Assembly: GCA_036874045.1 (NCBI GenBank)
Contig: CM072341.1
Span: 14,768,501-14,832,500, forward strand
Direction of reading: 5' to 3'
DNA: 64,000 nt
DNA from: Cymodocea nodosa
Lineage: Eukaryota > Streptophyta > Magnoliopsida > Alismatales > Cymodoceaceae
Each line of letters starts with the position of its first letter. Position 1 is the first letter of the stretch. Below, in pieces: positions 47,156 to 58,489 of this stretch. The notes beneath the pieces are model-generated. The model did not search any database. It was not told the DNA's origin and saw only the letters and a list, made by a program, of their open reading frames with translations. Both the position numbers and the translations under genes were made by a program.

Positions 47156-47204
47156 CATGACGATCTATAATTCAAACTTAGATTTTTTAAATAAAGAAGA
47201 TTTT

Positions 47205-47884
47205 GCTAATCAAATATTCTCAAATGTAGTACCTCATTAAAAATAGACAACCACATCAAATTTTTATTGATTCGAACTTCAAAAAACTTCAATCTACGTA
47301 TAGGAAAGAAATCAACATTCAAGATGAGAATCTAAATTCAAAAAGTTGCCCAAATTACAGATCGATTTAAGATATGAATGATCAACACTTCAGCACATTT
47401 AAATTTAATCAATCAACAATAGAGGAATTTATTACATGAATTGCTCAAGTACGAGGGATTTATCCATTTCCCACGAACAAGTCGGCCATACGTGCCTGCC
47501 ATCCAATCCACCGGCACACTGTCCTCCACGTAACTTATTAACTACCCATCAATCCTGTAGGACCTTATAAGATGATGTTGCTGCTGCTTATTCTTATGCT
47601 CATGGTAGGTTTGTGGGTTGCACGATCCTCATTCCGTCAACCTTCCTCTGCCCAAATCAATGGATTTAAATCCAAGTAAAACCAGATCGGTTCTTCCGTG
47701 ACAGCTGTGTTGTTGGTCAAGCTAGAAAATGTCATATTTTTTTCGAAGGACCTCCCCACAACACCTATCTATATATCTATCTATCTATATATATCTATAT
47801 ATATATACACAACAGATTTCCAACGCTGATGTTTCCGGAACAATTGAAGACAACAGAAGAGGAAAGGATTTGTTTACATCGACA
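47205..47884 (+). promoter_or_regulatory. Upstream region and 5' UTR of expansin-like gene A
   Basis: The region aligns with that upstream of gene B (58490-60050), which marks it as part of the duplicated segment. The closest match is CGTGACAGCTGTGTTG (47697 region) and AAGGACCTCCCCACAAC (47740-47760). The TATA-box position is occupied by a TCTA/TA microsatellite at about 47762-47811. Transcription probably starts just after it, giving a 5' UTR of about 70 bases. Confidence 0.6.
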
Positions 47885-48919
47885 ATGAAGAAGCAGTTCA
47901 GTTTATTCTTTTTCCTCTTCAGCATTCTCTTGTCCTTTGCTGTTGCCTGCGATAGGTGCGTTCACAATTCGAATGCTACCCACACTCCCTCCTCTGCTCT
48001 CTCAGGTACAAATAAACGTTCCAATCCTACCTGCAATTTTTTGTCCTATCGTCTGTCTCACTTATCGCCTTGCAGTTGGAGCATGTGGGTATAAATCCTC
48101 AGCCTTCGCGCTGAATGGTGGCTACATTACAGGAGGGAGCCCTAGGTTTTTCAGAGATGGTGCTGGCTGTGGTGCATGTTTTCAGGTGACGGCCAAAAAT
48201 GACATGACATAAAAATTTTACAATACCATATATATGAAGCTGTAAATAAATACATACATCAATGGCAGATCCGATGCAAGAACCAAGCCTTATGCACGCG
48301 GGCAGGCGTCAAAGTTGTCCTGACCGATCAAAACCTGGACAACAGAACTAATTTTGTTCTTGCAAAAAAGGCCTTCTCTTCCATGGCCAAGGATGGAATG
48401 CACCAACAGCTTCTCAAGCTTGGCATCGTTGACATCAAATACAAGAGGTAGGCAACACCATTTCACATAATAGGTCCTGAATTGACCAAATCAAACGTGA
48501 AGATATTGACCAGCTGTGGACGGTGATGTTGGTGGTGTAGGATTCCATGTGAATACAAGAACCACAACCTGTCGTTTCGAGTGGAGGAGCACAGCAGCCC
48601 ACCCAACTACCTGGCAGTGAAGCTCTTGTACCAGGGAGGTCAGACAGACGTCTTGAGCGTGGATGTGGCTCCTGTGGGGTGGGATGATTTGAGGTCCATG
48701 ACCAGAGAATACGGGGCAGTATGGAGCACGAACCAAGCTCCAATGGGACCATTGCGGTTCCGGATGGCGGTGATCGGAGGGTATGATAAGACATGGGTGT
48801 GGACAAAGGAGGTTCTGCCAAAGGAGTGGAAGGCAGGGGTCGTCTACGACTCTGGTGTGCAGATAACAGACATCGCTCAGGAATCATGCTCTCCATGTGA
48901 CACCTCAACTTGGGAGTGA
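47885..48919 (+). CDS. EXLB1: Expansin-like B protein, gene A (262 aa, 4 exons)
   Basis: Exons 47885-48005, 48076-48185, 48269-48447 and 48541-48919 join with GT-AG introns of 70, 83 and 93 bp into one 789-bp frame. The product has a signal peptide (about residues 1-21, cleavage before CDRC), so it should enter the cell wall. A double-psi beta-barrel domain starts at GACGY (42-46) and holds GAGCGACFQ (69-77), IRCKN and VVLTD. The C-terminal CBM63/pollen-allergen-like domain starts near 140, with YLAVKLLYQGGQTD, WVWTKEVLP (222-230) and CSPCD (253-257). The HFD motif of true expansins is absent, as usual for EXLB proteins. Wall loosening has not been firmly shown for this subfamily, so the biochemical role is open. 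The start codon matches that of gene B. No lesion is seen. Confidence 0.93.
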
Positions 48920-49077
48920 GTGATAAGTTTTTACTCGATGGTTTGTTTTACTGTTTTCGAAAGGAATTAATACATATGCATGCATGCATATGTACTATTT
49001 CACAAGTTTGTTTTGGAAGTCATTGCAATGCTGTAAGTTTGTGATTCTGTGACTTTGTAATCTTGCGGATTTGAAGG

Positions 49078-49083
49078 AATAAA
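49078..49083 (+). terminator. Poly(A) signal of expansin-like gene A
   Basis: AATAAA about 160 bp after the stop codon, in the context GGAATAAAATGTTTATTG, which recurs almost exactly after gene B. Confidence 0.75.
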
Positions 49084-49109
49084 ATGTTTATTGAGTTTGA
49101 TTTGTGTTT

Positions 49110-50255
49110 TTTTTATTGACTTCTATATGGTATTGGAATGAAATGGAACATCTTAACCAAATATCTTTTCAAACTGTTTTTTAACGTTTCTGATGGAATA
49201 GGATTTCTCAATTATTTGGTGTACAAAAATTACTTGCTTTTTGTCAAAGGGTCTGTTTGTTTGCCCTTTTTCAGTGATTATTTTCGATTTTAATAGATTT
49301 TTTTAGATTATTTGTAAAAAATAAATTAATTAAAATTAAACCATTTGTTTGGAAAGAAAAATATAATTATTTGATAGATCTGAGAAAAAAATTCATGCGA
49401 GTGGATTTTTTAGATTATTTTATTAGTAAGATACATTGACAAGAAAACCAAAAACCAAATAAATAGATCCAAAGTATTATAGCATCACATGAAAAAAAAT
49501 TGTTCATGTTTTTATATGACATAACATCAAAACAATTACAAAAAATATAAGCAAATATGCAATTTATTGAGTTGAATATAACTATCATAAATAAAAAAAC
49601 GTGAGAAGAGACAAACAAAATTTGCACTAGAAATTTATAATGACACGTCTTAATTGGGCTCCGTCCTTCCTTCTCAAAGCTCTCCGAAGTGTCTAATCTA
49701 AATTGGTCTTGCTGTGGATCAAGATGTCATGTCTTACAAACCTCTTAGTAAATAATCTTATTAATTTTATTTTTACCACCTGTAGATCCTCCTTACAATG
49801 GAGGAGATGAGCTTGTTCTCGATCTTCACAATTTCAAGTACTTGAAACCTATCACCCAAGGTTAGCTCTTCGGATAATAATCTAATTGAATGCAGTAGGG
49901 TTAAGCCATTTGAAGGAAAAATTAAACTCTCTTAAAGAAAATTGAATGAAGACTAAGAGAATGTCGTTGGTAATTGAATGAGAAATTAAAATTTCTATAA
50001 AAGAACATATCAAATTTCTATGAAAAAGTGGCAAAAAATAGGCACTTAGATGGCACTCATTTGCCATATAGGTGGTGATTGGTCGTTGATGAAACTTTTG
50101 TTTCTCCCTTTTGCTTAATGTCCTTTCACTTAAATTTAATATTCAATATTTCCAAATTCGCTCTTCAGAGACAGATTTTATTTTGCCACAAAACATTCCG
50201 ATTCATTATTGCATTGTTACAAGTACACGATTCAAACCATTCTTTGTATTTCTCT
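49110..50255. other. Unassigned region after gene A
   Basis: No gene was recognised. At 49247-49262 GGGTCTGTTTGTTTG resembles a PIF-type MITE end, and AGACAAACAAAAT at 49608-49621 is a weak inverted partner, so a roughly 375-bp MITE is possible but unproven. The rest is AT-rich without features. Confidence 0.35.
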
Positions 50256-50259
50256 CTTT

Positions 50260-51210
50260 CCGTATGCATTAATTTAGCATTGAAAAGTGTTTGGAAGACC
50301 CCAGATACCTGTCCTTTTTATGTAGCGTCGGCCCACCCCATCCAGATTTAGTCAGTAGAGTGAATTGAATCACCCAAGCAATACACAACAGTGTTAAGAG
50401 GAAGATCATATAATATAAAGCCAAATTAGGATAACTTGGCAACTTATTGCTTGCATCTTTTATCAAATGTCAAACTCTTTAACGCTCGTCATGGTCTATG
50501 TCTCGGCGTATTCTATTGTTCCTTTTTAACCATCTACTCCATCATATGGAATGAGGAATAACACCCCATACATTTCTACTATCCTTATGAGGTCCATCTT
50601 TACCTATCCAAAAATCTTGAAATTTCTTCATGTGAACCTTATGTTAGGTGTTCAGCCCAACCAGTTTCCTCCACCACCAGCTGATAGAAGAGCATGCAAA
50701 GAATAGATTTCAACAACTCCTTTCCTACCCATAGAAAAACTGCAAACACCAACCTACTGTATCGATCCATAGACTCTGCAGGAACACCTCCATACCAAAT
50801 CAGCCAGGCAAAAACTAAGACCTTAGTAACGATCTAACTAGCCTAAATGAACTTTAGCCTCTAATTCGAACTCCAGCCAATGTATTGACAAAAAAATCTT
50901 CCATCCTTACTCTATCTCCAAACCTGTAAAGAAGACTCTTTAGAAACAAGAGGTGAGCTATAGGAGCGATGAAAAGAAAGAAGTTTGACATGGTTAGTTA
51001 CATCATTAAGGTTTCTTTTGAAATGGGCACACCATAATATCCTTTTTGAAAAATGCTTAAACACTCTATTATGCTTACATGAGTGGAGGGAACAACCCCT
51101 TCAATGGAGAAAAGATAGGTAACAGCTAGAGCACTTGGTAAGCCAGCTGAAGAATATTCTGGATGACACTAAAAAGATAGGAAGCCCAGTTTATCTTAAT
51201 GCTCTACCTT
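50260..51210 (-). pseudogene. Possible LINE-type retroelement tail
   Basis: On the - strand around 50590-50470 the sequence reads VWGVIPHSI, stop, WSRWLKRNNRI. This resembles the closing part of plant LINE RT proteins after the zf-RVT finger (W-x-x-W-x-x-R-N-N-R). The downstream 50466-50269 stretch is open and helical, in keeping with the LINE C-terminus. Further upstream the frame is lost. No poly(A) tail or target duplication was identified, so the assignment rests on one short motif. Confidence 0.4.
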
Positions 51211-51889
51211 GGATAGTAGGTGCCAATGACTAAAATCTTGGACTGGTTATTTTGATGGTTGATTGATTTGAGATTTTTGTAAAGAAGTTAGCCCAACATA
51301 GCTGCATCCCCTTTGATGTCCATTGATTTAAGATCGACTCTCTTTTACCCCAAAGAGGCAAGAGTCGTCCAAGATCTTGTCTTCAGACCATTTATCATGT
51401 TCCAAGACACCAAATGGAGAAGAATTCCTTAGGAAAATGCAACTTTTCAGCAAGGTAATCCACAATGATTTTAATCCTATGGCATTGAACTGGGGTTACT
51501 AACCTAGGGAAGCTTTGTTGTTGAAGGAAAAACAAATGTAACCTGCAAGGTGAGCATCTTGCATAATTAGCGGCGCTTAGAAATTGACAAATATATTGTA
51601 TTCAACTAGACGCTCAACCAATAATTTCTATGAACAAAAGAGTCAAGAGAGGGTTTTCTGGAAGAGAGAGACTTGAAAGAGTGAGGTCGACTCAACTCCC
51701 TCTTACTCAGTCATTTCCACTTAGGAGAGGTTTGTGCTTCTTGAAAAGGTCAGGAAAGTTAATCTTGGGAAATACTTTCTCAAGGTTTGTGTATTTGTGT
51801 ATTTTAGAAATCTTGATAAAGTAATTCCTAAGATTTCTTCAATATAAATAACTTGTTAGTAGATGATTTCCCAACCCCTCCTCCGCACA

Positions 51890-52225
51890 AGGTGCGAAAT
51901 CGACGTATGAGATTGTCGACACCAACGCTTGCGACCTCGATGCTCACGACCTTGACGTCGACGCTTGCAACCTCAACGTCGATGCTCGCAACCTAGACAC
52001 TCGTTTGCGACGCTCGTCTTCGACCTTGATGTCGACGCTCGTGACCCTAACACCAACCTTGACATTGACACTTGCGACACTGATGCTCGCAACACCAACA
52101 CTAGTTCGCGACGCTCATCGACGACCTTAACGTCGATGCTTGCCAACATCAACGTCGACAATCGACAACACTGACGCTCGTTCGTGACGCTCACCGACAA
52201 CACTCGCAACAACGACGCTAGTTCT
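51890..52225. repeat. CpG-rich subterminal array of Harbinger-2
   Basis: Degenerate units of about 12-30 bp with GACGTCGACGCT, GCGACGCTCG and CTCGCAACC recur through 330 bp. It holds the same position as the CpG-rich array of Harbinger-1, but the units are not the same sequence. The open frames running through it on both strands are by-products of the repeat. Confidence 0.8.
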
Positions 52226-52789
52226 CACTAATTCTTTCTTATTTCTTCACTAGTAAATTATTTCCTCACCCAATTTATTTACAATAACTTGTTTTCAATC
52301 AGTACTCTATAGATCTCCAATTTTTATGGACAATATACATAAATTAGTGTATACGTAGCTACGTGCAGGTTATTAGCTAAGTATATACCTATGTATACAT
52401 TTACAATATACATATCTATGTATACGTAACTAAGTAGTACTATTAGATTTACGTAAATCATACTACTAGATTTAGGGTGTGTTTGTCAAATTTAGTACTA
52501 TTAGATTTAGGGTGTGTTTATCAGATTTAGTATTATTAGATTTCATTCTTATTACGGATGAAATACTATTAGATTTGCATTTAGTGTTTTATTAGTAGGA
52601 CATCTAAGAATGTAGCTTCCTCCACAGGACATAATAATCTGCCAAAAGTGACGTAATTATCTTGCACGTAACTGATTTCATTATAAGAATGTAGCTTGCA
52701 CGTAATGGTTACATAAGTGACATAATTATCTTTTTTTATTACACAATTAACTTTACATCATCACTAAAATTTAACATAGTACAGGAAAT
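52226..52789. other. Harbinger-2 upstream non-coding region
   Basis: AT-rich. 52473-52545 contains a two-copy repeat of GATTTAGGGTGTGTTT with a 36-bp period. No coding evidence. Confidence 0.6.
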
Positions 52790-53759
52790 ATGACCTTCGA
52801 GAAAAGGAAATACATGAACTGGAGCATAAAACAAGATGAAATTTTTTTAGGTATATTAGTAGCAGAAATCAAAGAAAGAAATGCAAAACAACAAGATGGT
52901 AAGCTTAGATTGGAGACATGGGTAAAGGTGATTGCTGAATATAATGCTCAAACAAATGCTAATGTTGAGAAGAAAAATGTGGAAAGTAGAATGAATATTT
53001 GGAGGACCATCTATAAAAATTATACAAAGATTGCAAAGTAAAGTGGATGGGGGTGGGATTATATTCGTGGTCATATTGATATACCGAAGGAAATATGGGA
53101 TGAATTTGTTCAGATACATAAGTATTTTATTTTCTTACATAGAATACATTTTCACTAAAGCTTATTACTAATAGTGGACTTTTTAAATGTTTTATTTGCA
53201 GCAACATCTAGAATGTAAATCATGTGTATGAAAGCCATGTCCTATCTATGATGACTTATATATAGTGTTTGATGGCAATATGGCTACTAGAGTGAATAGT
53301 CAAATTCCTCAAGATATACAAGAAATTGAAGAGAAGGGAACTACAGAACCTGAAGACCCCATTCCTATTTTTAGTACTCAACTGCCTCCATCAATTCCTA
53401 AATTTGAAGAAGGCACTAGAAGCCCTAACCCTTGTAATGTGGAGCGGACATTTAGAAAGGCACGAAAAAGAGCTCAACCTCATGTAGAATCTTCTCAATC
53501 TATTGCACAGTCAATGAATTAAATAAGTGGGTTTGTGAAAAAGTTTGTGCAACAAGATGAACCATCTCATAATAAGTCTAAATTAAGAAGAGAAACAAAA
53601 GAATACGTTCCTTACTTGAAGAAAATGAAAGGTCTTACTAAAGGAGAAAAACTTACTAGGGTTAAGCTGCTAGAAATTGAGATGAAAAGAGCTATTTTCC
53701 TATCACTAGAGACTGATGAAGATCAGATTGAATGGTTGCGCTACAATTTGAAGGACTAG
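52790..53759 (+). pseudogene. Harbinger-2 ORF1, Myb/SANT-like DNA-binding protein
   Basis: Starting at the ATG at 52790, exon 1 encodes the Myb/SANT-like domain (YMNWSIKQDEIFLGILVAEI, NAQTNANVEKKNVESR, then GWGWDYIRGHIDIPKEIW). A TAA replaces one residue at 53039 (before SGWGW). An intron lies at roughly 53120-53202, then exon 2 reads IVFDGNMATRVNS to YNLKD with a stop at 53759 and an additional in-frame TAA near 53520. Only a few lesions separate it from an open frame, so it is better preserved than the first copy. Confidence 0.75.
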
Positions 53760-53963
53760 TCACTTGGTTGTGTTATGTTTTTATATTAGTTGTCTTTAGA
53801 AGTTGTGAACATGTTATATTCTATGTTTTCCCCAAATTTGAAACTCATGTTTTATTTCCGAAATGTTTATTTCATTTATGAATGTTTCTATTGTTGAATG
53901 TGATTTTCACACATAAAAGAATGCTGATAGTTGAAAAGTGTGTCGTGGTTGAAATGTTTAATA

Positions 53964-54152
53964 GATTATTACATGTTATGTTGATATTTGAGTGTTGAAT
54001 TGTTTGGCAGATTATTACATTATATGTTGATATTTTAGTATTGAATTGTTTGGTAGATTATTACATTTGATATTTGAGTATTGAATTATTTGGCAGGTTA
54101 TTACATTATATGTTGATATTTGAGTATTGAATTGTTTAGTAGGTTATTACAT
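53964..54152. repeat. 46-bp minisatellite between the Harbinger-2 genes
   Basis: Four units of 46, 46, 40 and 46 bp (start GATTATTACAT, end GAATTGTTTGGCA) lie between ORF1 and the transposase. Harbinger-1 has an unrelated 86-bp minisatellite in the same place. Confidence 0.9.
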
Positions 54153-54208
54153 TGAAACACAATATTTAACTATTAAAATGTCATCTACTTTTACAGGTCA
54201 TTTTACAT

Positions 54209-55551
54209 ATGGCAAACAATGTAGCACGAGATGAAAGGAGACGAAGAAGACGACGTAGGTTGCTATTGTCCATTTTCCAAACATGTGTATTAGCAAGACA
54301 ATATATTACAGATGTTACTCCAAATGCAACAAAACGTATCTATAATAGAGAAGGACAACGATATATCATGAGATTGTTAGACTTATCACTACCTCACCAA
54401 GCATATCATTGTCGAAAAATATATCGATTGAGTCAACATGTTTTTCGGGAGTTTTGTGAATTACTTAGAAAACAAAAGGTAGTAGAAGATAGTCGAGGTG
54501 TTACTATTGAGGAGAAACTAGTGATTTTTCTTGACATAGTTGGACAAAACCAAAGATATGGAGTTAACACTAAGCATTTTTATTGTTCCGCTTGGACAAT
54601 TAGCACATATTTCAATGAGATTGTAAATGCTATCTATAGAATACAAGATTTACTTATAATGAAGCCTTCATCATCAACACAATAGAATTCGAAATGATGT
54701 GAATGTCTTCCCATATTTTAAAGTAAGATGTGAATTTCATTTTATTCAAAGTTTAAAAAGTTGACATTGTATTACTAACATTCTATTTGATTTTTCAATG
54801 TAGGATTGCATTGGTGCTATTGATGGTACACATGTAAATGCAACAATTTATGGAGAAGAAAATGCAAGATATAGGAATAAGAAGGGAGCATTAACACAAA
54901 ATGTTTTAGCAACTTATAACTTTGATATGGAAATTACATATGTACTTGCAGGATAGGAATGATCAGTTGTAGATGTAAGGATCTTACAATATGCTATTTC
55001 TCGACCTCATGGGCTTCAAGTCCCACCTAGTATGAGTATAATTGTGTACATTTTTAATAATTTTAGATATTAGTTTATTGAAATTACTTAATAGTATAGT
55101 GCATTGTGTAGGTAAGTTTTATTTGATAGACCCAGGCTTTCCAAATCGTCCTGAATTTATTTCTCCATTTTGTGGTGTGAGATATCATTTATCAAAATAT
55201 GATCAGAATCGTGCTCCAAATAATGCAATAGAGAATTTTAATTACAGACACTCTCAATTAAGGAATGTAATTGAACGTACGTTTGGAGTGATCAAACATC
55301 GATTTGCTATTTTACGAGGTTACATGCCATATCCAGTCCAAACACAAGTTAAAATTGTATTAGCATATTTTCTTGTACACAATTTCATTAGAAGAGCAAA
55401 TCGAGAAGACTTACTTCAAGATCTAGCAGAGGAATTAGTTGAAATAAATGTTGATACGTCTGAGGAAATTGCTGATAATGTTGTTGAAGAAAGTATAAGT
55501 TCTAGTAATGTAAGTGTAGAACAAAGAAAAAGAATAGCTGATAGAAAATGA
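54209..55551 (+). pseudogene. Harbinger-2 transposase (DDE_Tnp_4 type), nearly intact
   Basis: The frame opens at the ATG at 54209 with an Arg-rich nuclear-localisation-like stretch, then the HTH region (LSQHVFREFCELLRKQ, IEEKLVIFLDIVGQNQRYGV). A one-base shift occurs near 54680. An intron runs from about 54723 to 54803. Exon 2 has GAIDGTHVNATIY (first catalytic Asp), then two stops in the LAG(W)E(G) block near 54955. A second intron runs from about 55032 to 55111. The last exon has FYLIDPGFPNRPEF (second Asp region) and RNVIERTFGVIKHRFAILRG (catalytic Glu). All three acidic residues are present. The lesions are one shift and two stops, so it is inactive but recently so. Confidence 0.85.
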
Positions 55552-55935
55552 GATCATATTATGTATTCCATGTGGCAAAGAAATTGAAATGTTGTTTGTT
55601 GAACATGATGTAATGAATTATGTTTGTGATGAAAAATTTATAGTTGGATAAAATAATTATATACTATATTATATTATATTATACTATATTACTTAATATA
55701 ATTAATATATATTCTATTATTTAAAATATTACTTTAAAGTTGTACTATTATTTACTCCAAAAAATTTCATATCATTTCCGATCATTTCATTTACTATTCT
55801 TCACAAACATGTCAAACTTTTTTATCATTTTTTGTTATTTCTCGACCTACATAAACAATTAAACTTTCCTATCATTTCTCAACTTTTCTAATTCCTATCA
55901 TTTTTTTTTCTCGACGAGAATCATGCACAGACACC

Positions 55936-56879
55936 TTTTTATTGGCCAACATTTTAGTACAACCCATCTAAGCCAAATATTTCAAATTAAAACAAACATG
56001 AAGATGTGAAATCAACGTAAAAAAAAGATTATGAATCCACAATGAGAAGTAATCTTCATAGAAGACTATGAGAGAGATCAAAAAATGATAAAGCTAAATA
56101 AAAAATGAAAGTGTTTCGTAATCAAAATATAAATAATGACACGATCGAATCAAAAAAGAGTTATTGATGACAAGATATGCATGGTACAACCATGCTGATA
56201 ATGATAAACTGAACGATGAAATGACCGTGCAACATGAATGACAAACAAGATAAGATTTGTCAAAATCATGAGCTAATCGTAGGTAACTAGCATACCCAAC
56301 AAGAGAGGAAGAAGAGAGTGGGTATCTCAAGGAAAGGACGTTTAAAGGGGAATGGAGTTAGCAGGATAGAGTGAGAGTCATTGGAAAGGAACTCGCCAGC
56401 GAAAGAGGAGGCAGTGGTGGTGACGATCGACGGCGAAGGGATGTACTATGCAAGCCACGATGGATAGCAAAAATCGTTAGGGGATGGCGTTGGTGGTACG
56501 ACGGTAGTGACGGAACATGTAACGATGGTGGCAGCACTGGCACGATGTGACCTACAGGGGGAGGCATTGACGATGGTGTGAGAGTGCTGGTGAGGTGGAG
56601 GTGATGTCGGCAAGACGAGACATCGACGATAGGGAGGGGAAGAGTGATGCAGGGGGAAAGTAAGGTAGCGTTAAGTTGGGGGTTTTGATTTAAACCCTAG
56701 ACGACTGGAACGGATGTTCTCGAAGTACTTCGAAAATTCTGGACGAAGAATCGGACGTCCGGGTTCACCCAGAGATTGTAGTCTTAAATTAAACAAAATA
56801 TATAAGGAAAAATGGTAAATGATTTTTACTTGTGGTTAAAAAAATTGTGAATATTCGTCCTTGTGAAAAATGGTATACT
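55936..56879. other. Unassigned region with GC-richer block
   Basis: 56380-56760 is GC-richer and consists of GGTGG/GACGA-type repeats on the + strand, giving Pro/Ser/Leu-rich open frames on the complement. This looks like 5' or 3' transposon sequence, not a gene. I cannot assign it. Confidence 0.35.
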
Positions 56880-57553
56880 TATACAGGTCTAATGGGCTGG
56901 TCGGCCCTGTTCGGCCCGGTCCGGTCCGGCATGAAAAATCAGGTCGGCCGATAAATTTAAAGATTTTGGTCTGCAGATATAATTTATAAAATCTTATAAA
57001 TAATTTATAAATGATGTATAATTTATTAAATTAGTAAATTCATGTAGCAATTATATATGTTAAATTTTCATTTAATTTAACAAATTAATGGTGATTTGTA
57101 AACAAAAAATAAATATATATATAACAATAATAAGCTAAAAATAATCAATAAATAAAAATATAATATATAAAAAAATATGTAAAAATTGTAAACAATGAAT
57201 AAAGATAAAAATAATGATAATAAATGAATAAATAAAAAGATAATATTAACAACATATAAAAAAATAAACTAACTAAAAAATAAAATAAAAATGTAAAAAA
57301 TAAACATAAAATAATAATATCATTATTACAATATATATTAATAATACTTTATTTAATTTCATATATTTACTAAAAAATACATAAAAAAATTTTAAAAATT
57401 TTATTTTACTAGCCCATGGGCTAACCCATAGGTAGGCCCATAGGCGACCCATACGAGCTAGCGCTACGAGTCGAGTTGGGTCGACTTGAATAAATTAATT
57501 CTTTCAGGTCGTAACCTATATGGACTTTTATTTTTAGGTCATTGACACCTCTA
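56880..57553. mobile_element. hAT-type MITE (about 674 bp)
   Basis: The ends are inverted: TACAGGTCTAATGGGC at the left and, inverted, TAGAGGTGTCAATGACC at the right, which is the plant hAT TAGRGGTGTCAA pattern. The 8-bp flanks GGTATACT (56872-56879) and GGTATGCC (57554-57561) match at six of eight positions. GGCCC-rich subterminal blocks lie at 56898-56950 and 57410-57470, and the centre is almost pure A/T. There is no transposase. Confidence 0.7.
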
Positions 57554-57631
57554 GGTATGCCAAGATGATGAAGAAATTTTTCATTATCTTTTTATTGTAA
57601 ATTTAGAATTTATAGGAAAATATTGTAAAAT

Positions 57632-57895
57632 AATTGAATAAAATATTTTTTTAAAAGTTAAATACACTAAAAGCTACATAAAATATCATAAATTTGACGA
57701 CCATTTTCAAACAATTAATTTTCATGATAAGCCCCTTCTTCTAATATGCATGAAATGACTTACTAATTGAATAAAATATTTTTTAAAAAGTTAAATACAC
57801 TAAAAGCTACATAAAATATCATAAATTTGACGACCATTTTCAAACAATTAATTTTCATGATAAGCCCCTTCTTCTAATATGCACGAAATGACTTA
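57632..57895. repeat. Near-perfect 133-bp tandem duplication
   Basis: 57632-57764 and 57765-57895 differ by only a few bases (for example TGCATGAAAT against TGCACGAAAT and one A/T run length). This is much younger than the surrounding decayed sequence. It adjoins a copia RNase H relic on its right. Confidence 0.9.
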
Positions 57896-58078
57896 ATGCA
57901 AGCGATTTGGTAAAAATGTCTTGATTGATGCTTAGAGGGAACAAAGTTTTCTATGTTATGATTTCTATGAAAATGGTGCCTAATTTCTAAAATGTTTGGC
58001 CTTAAAATGCAAAATAGGATTCCTAGATTAACGGTGCAGGTGTTTTCACAGTAAATAAAAATAAAATTTGCTTAAGTA
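57896..58078 (-). pseudogene. Copia RNase H C-terminal relic
   Basis: The - strand from about 58065 reads as a degraded copia RNase H end: a CDN-like start, then ILEIRHHF, then a SRHFYQIA block near the position of VDIFTKPL. No other domain of this element is visible nearby, so it is a fragment. Confidence 0.4.
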
Positions 58079-58489
58079 ATTGTCAAAGTCCTCTAATGTT
58101 TGCCCTAATGTCAATGCTCTTCTTGGACGTCACTTATTCATCATAGTCAATCTTTTGATCTTTGCAAGTCATAAGACTCCTGTTATGTTCATCAAAGATA
58201 TAGTTCTGTCAAGTCATTTACTTCTACCACAGTTAACTTTTCTCTCTCAAGTAGATGTAGAGGATCCTATTATTTTTTGCACTTGTGCTACCTGCAAACA
58301 TTCCTTCCCAAGCTTTCAAGGCTATTAGCAATTCCAGTGAAATGAGTAAACATATATATTACTGATAGACTACTTCCGTTTCATTTTAAATGTTTTATAT
58401 TTAAACACAAGTAAATTTATTTTAGTTTCCTTAACTTATTTTATATATTCATGAGTTATTTCTAATGTATGCAACATATCATATGCAAT
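58079..58489. other. Unassigned
   Basis: The stretch 58080-58328 is open on the + strand without recognisable motifs. On the - strand it could be further transposon debris belonging to the copia relic. Nothing can be assigned safely. Confidence 0.3.

Larger units (their letters stand above)
51729..55935 (+). mobile_element. Harbinger-2: PIF/Harbinger DNA transposon (about 4.2 kb)
   Basis: Same two-gene layout as Harbinger-1 but on the + strand, with homologous proteins. The ends are approximate: GGTTTGTGC at 51729 and, inverted, GGTGTCTGTGCATG ending at 55935. These correspond to the ends of Harbinger-1 (TTTGTG core, then TTTCCCG/CGGGAAA-like against TTTCTCGACGAGAA near 55907-55920). No clear target duplication is visible. 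The copy lies between the two expansin-like genes and is absent from the duplicated segment itself, so it inserted in the intergenic spacer. Confidence 0.75.

Noticed and set aside
48435-48908. 157-codon open frame on the - strand opposite expansin-like gene A exon 4
   Set aside because: It is the complement of a real exon with GC-rich codons, has Pro/Arg/Ser bias and no motif, and the + strand frame has clear domain support.
51965-52212. Asp/Thr-rich frame on + and Ser/Arg-rich frame on -
   Set aside because: Translation of the CpG-rich tandem array of Harbinger-2; a repeat artefact.
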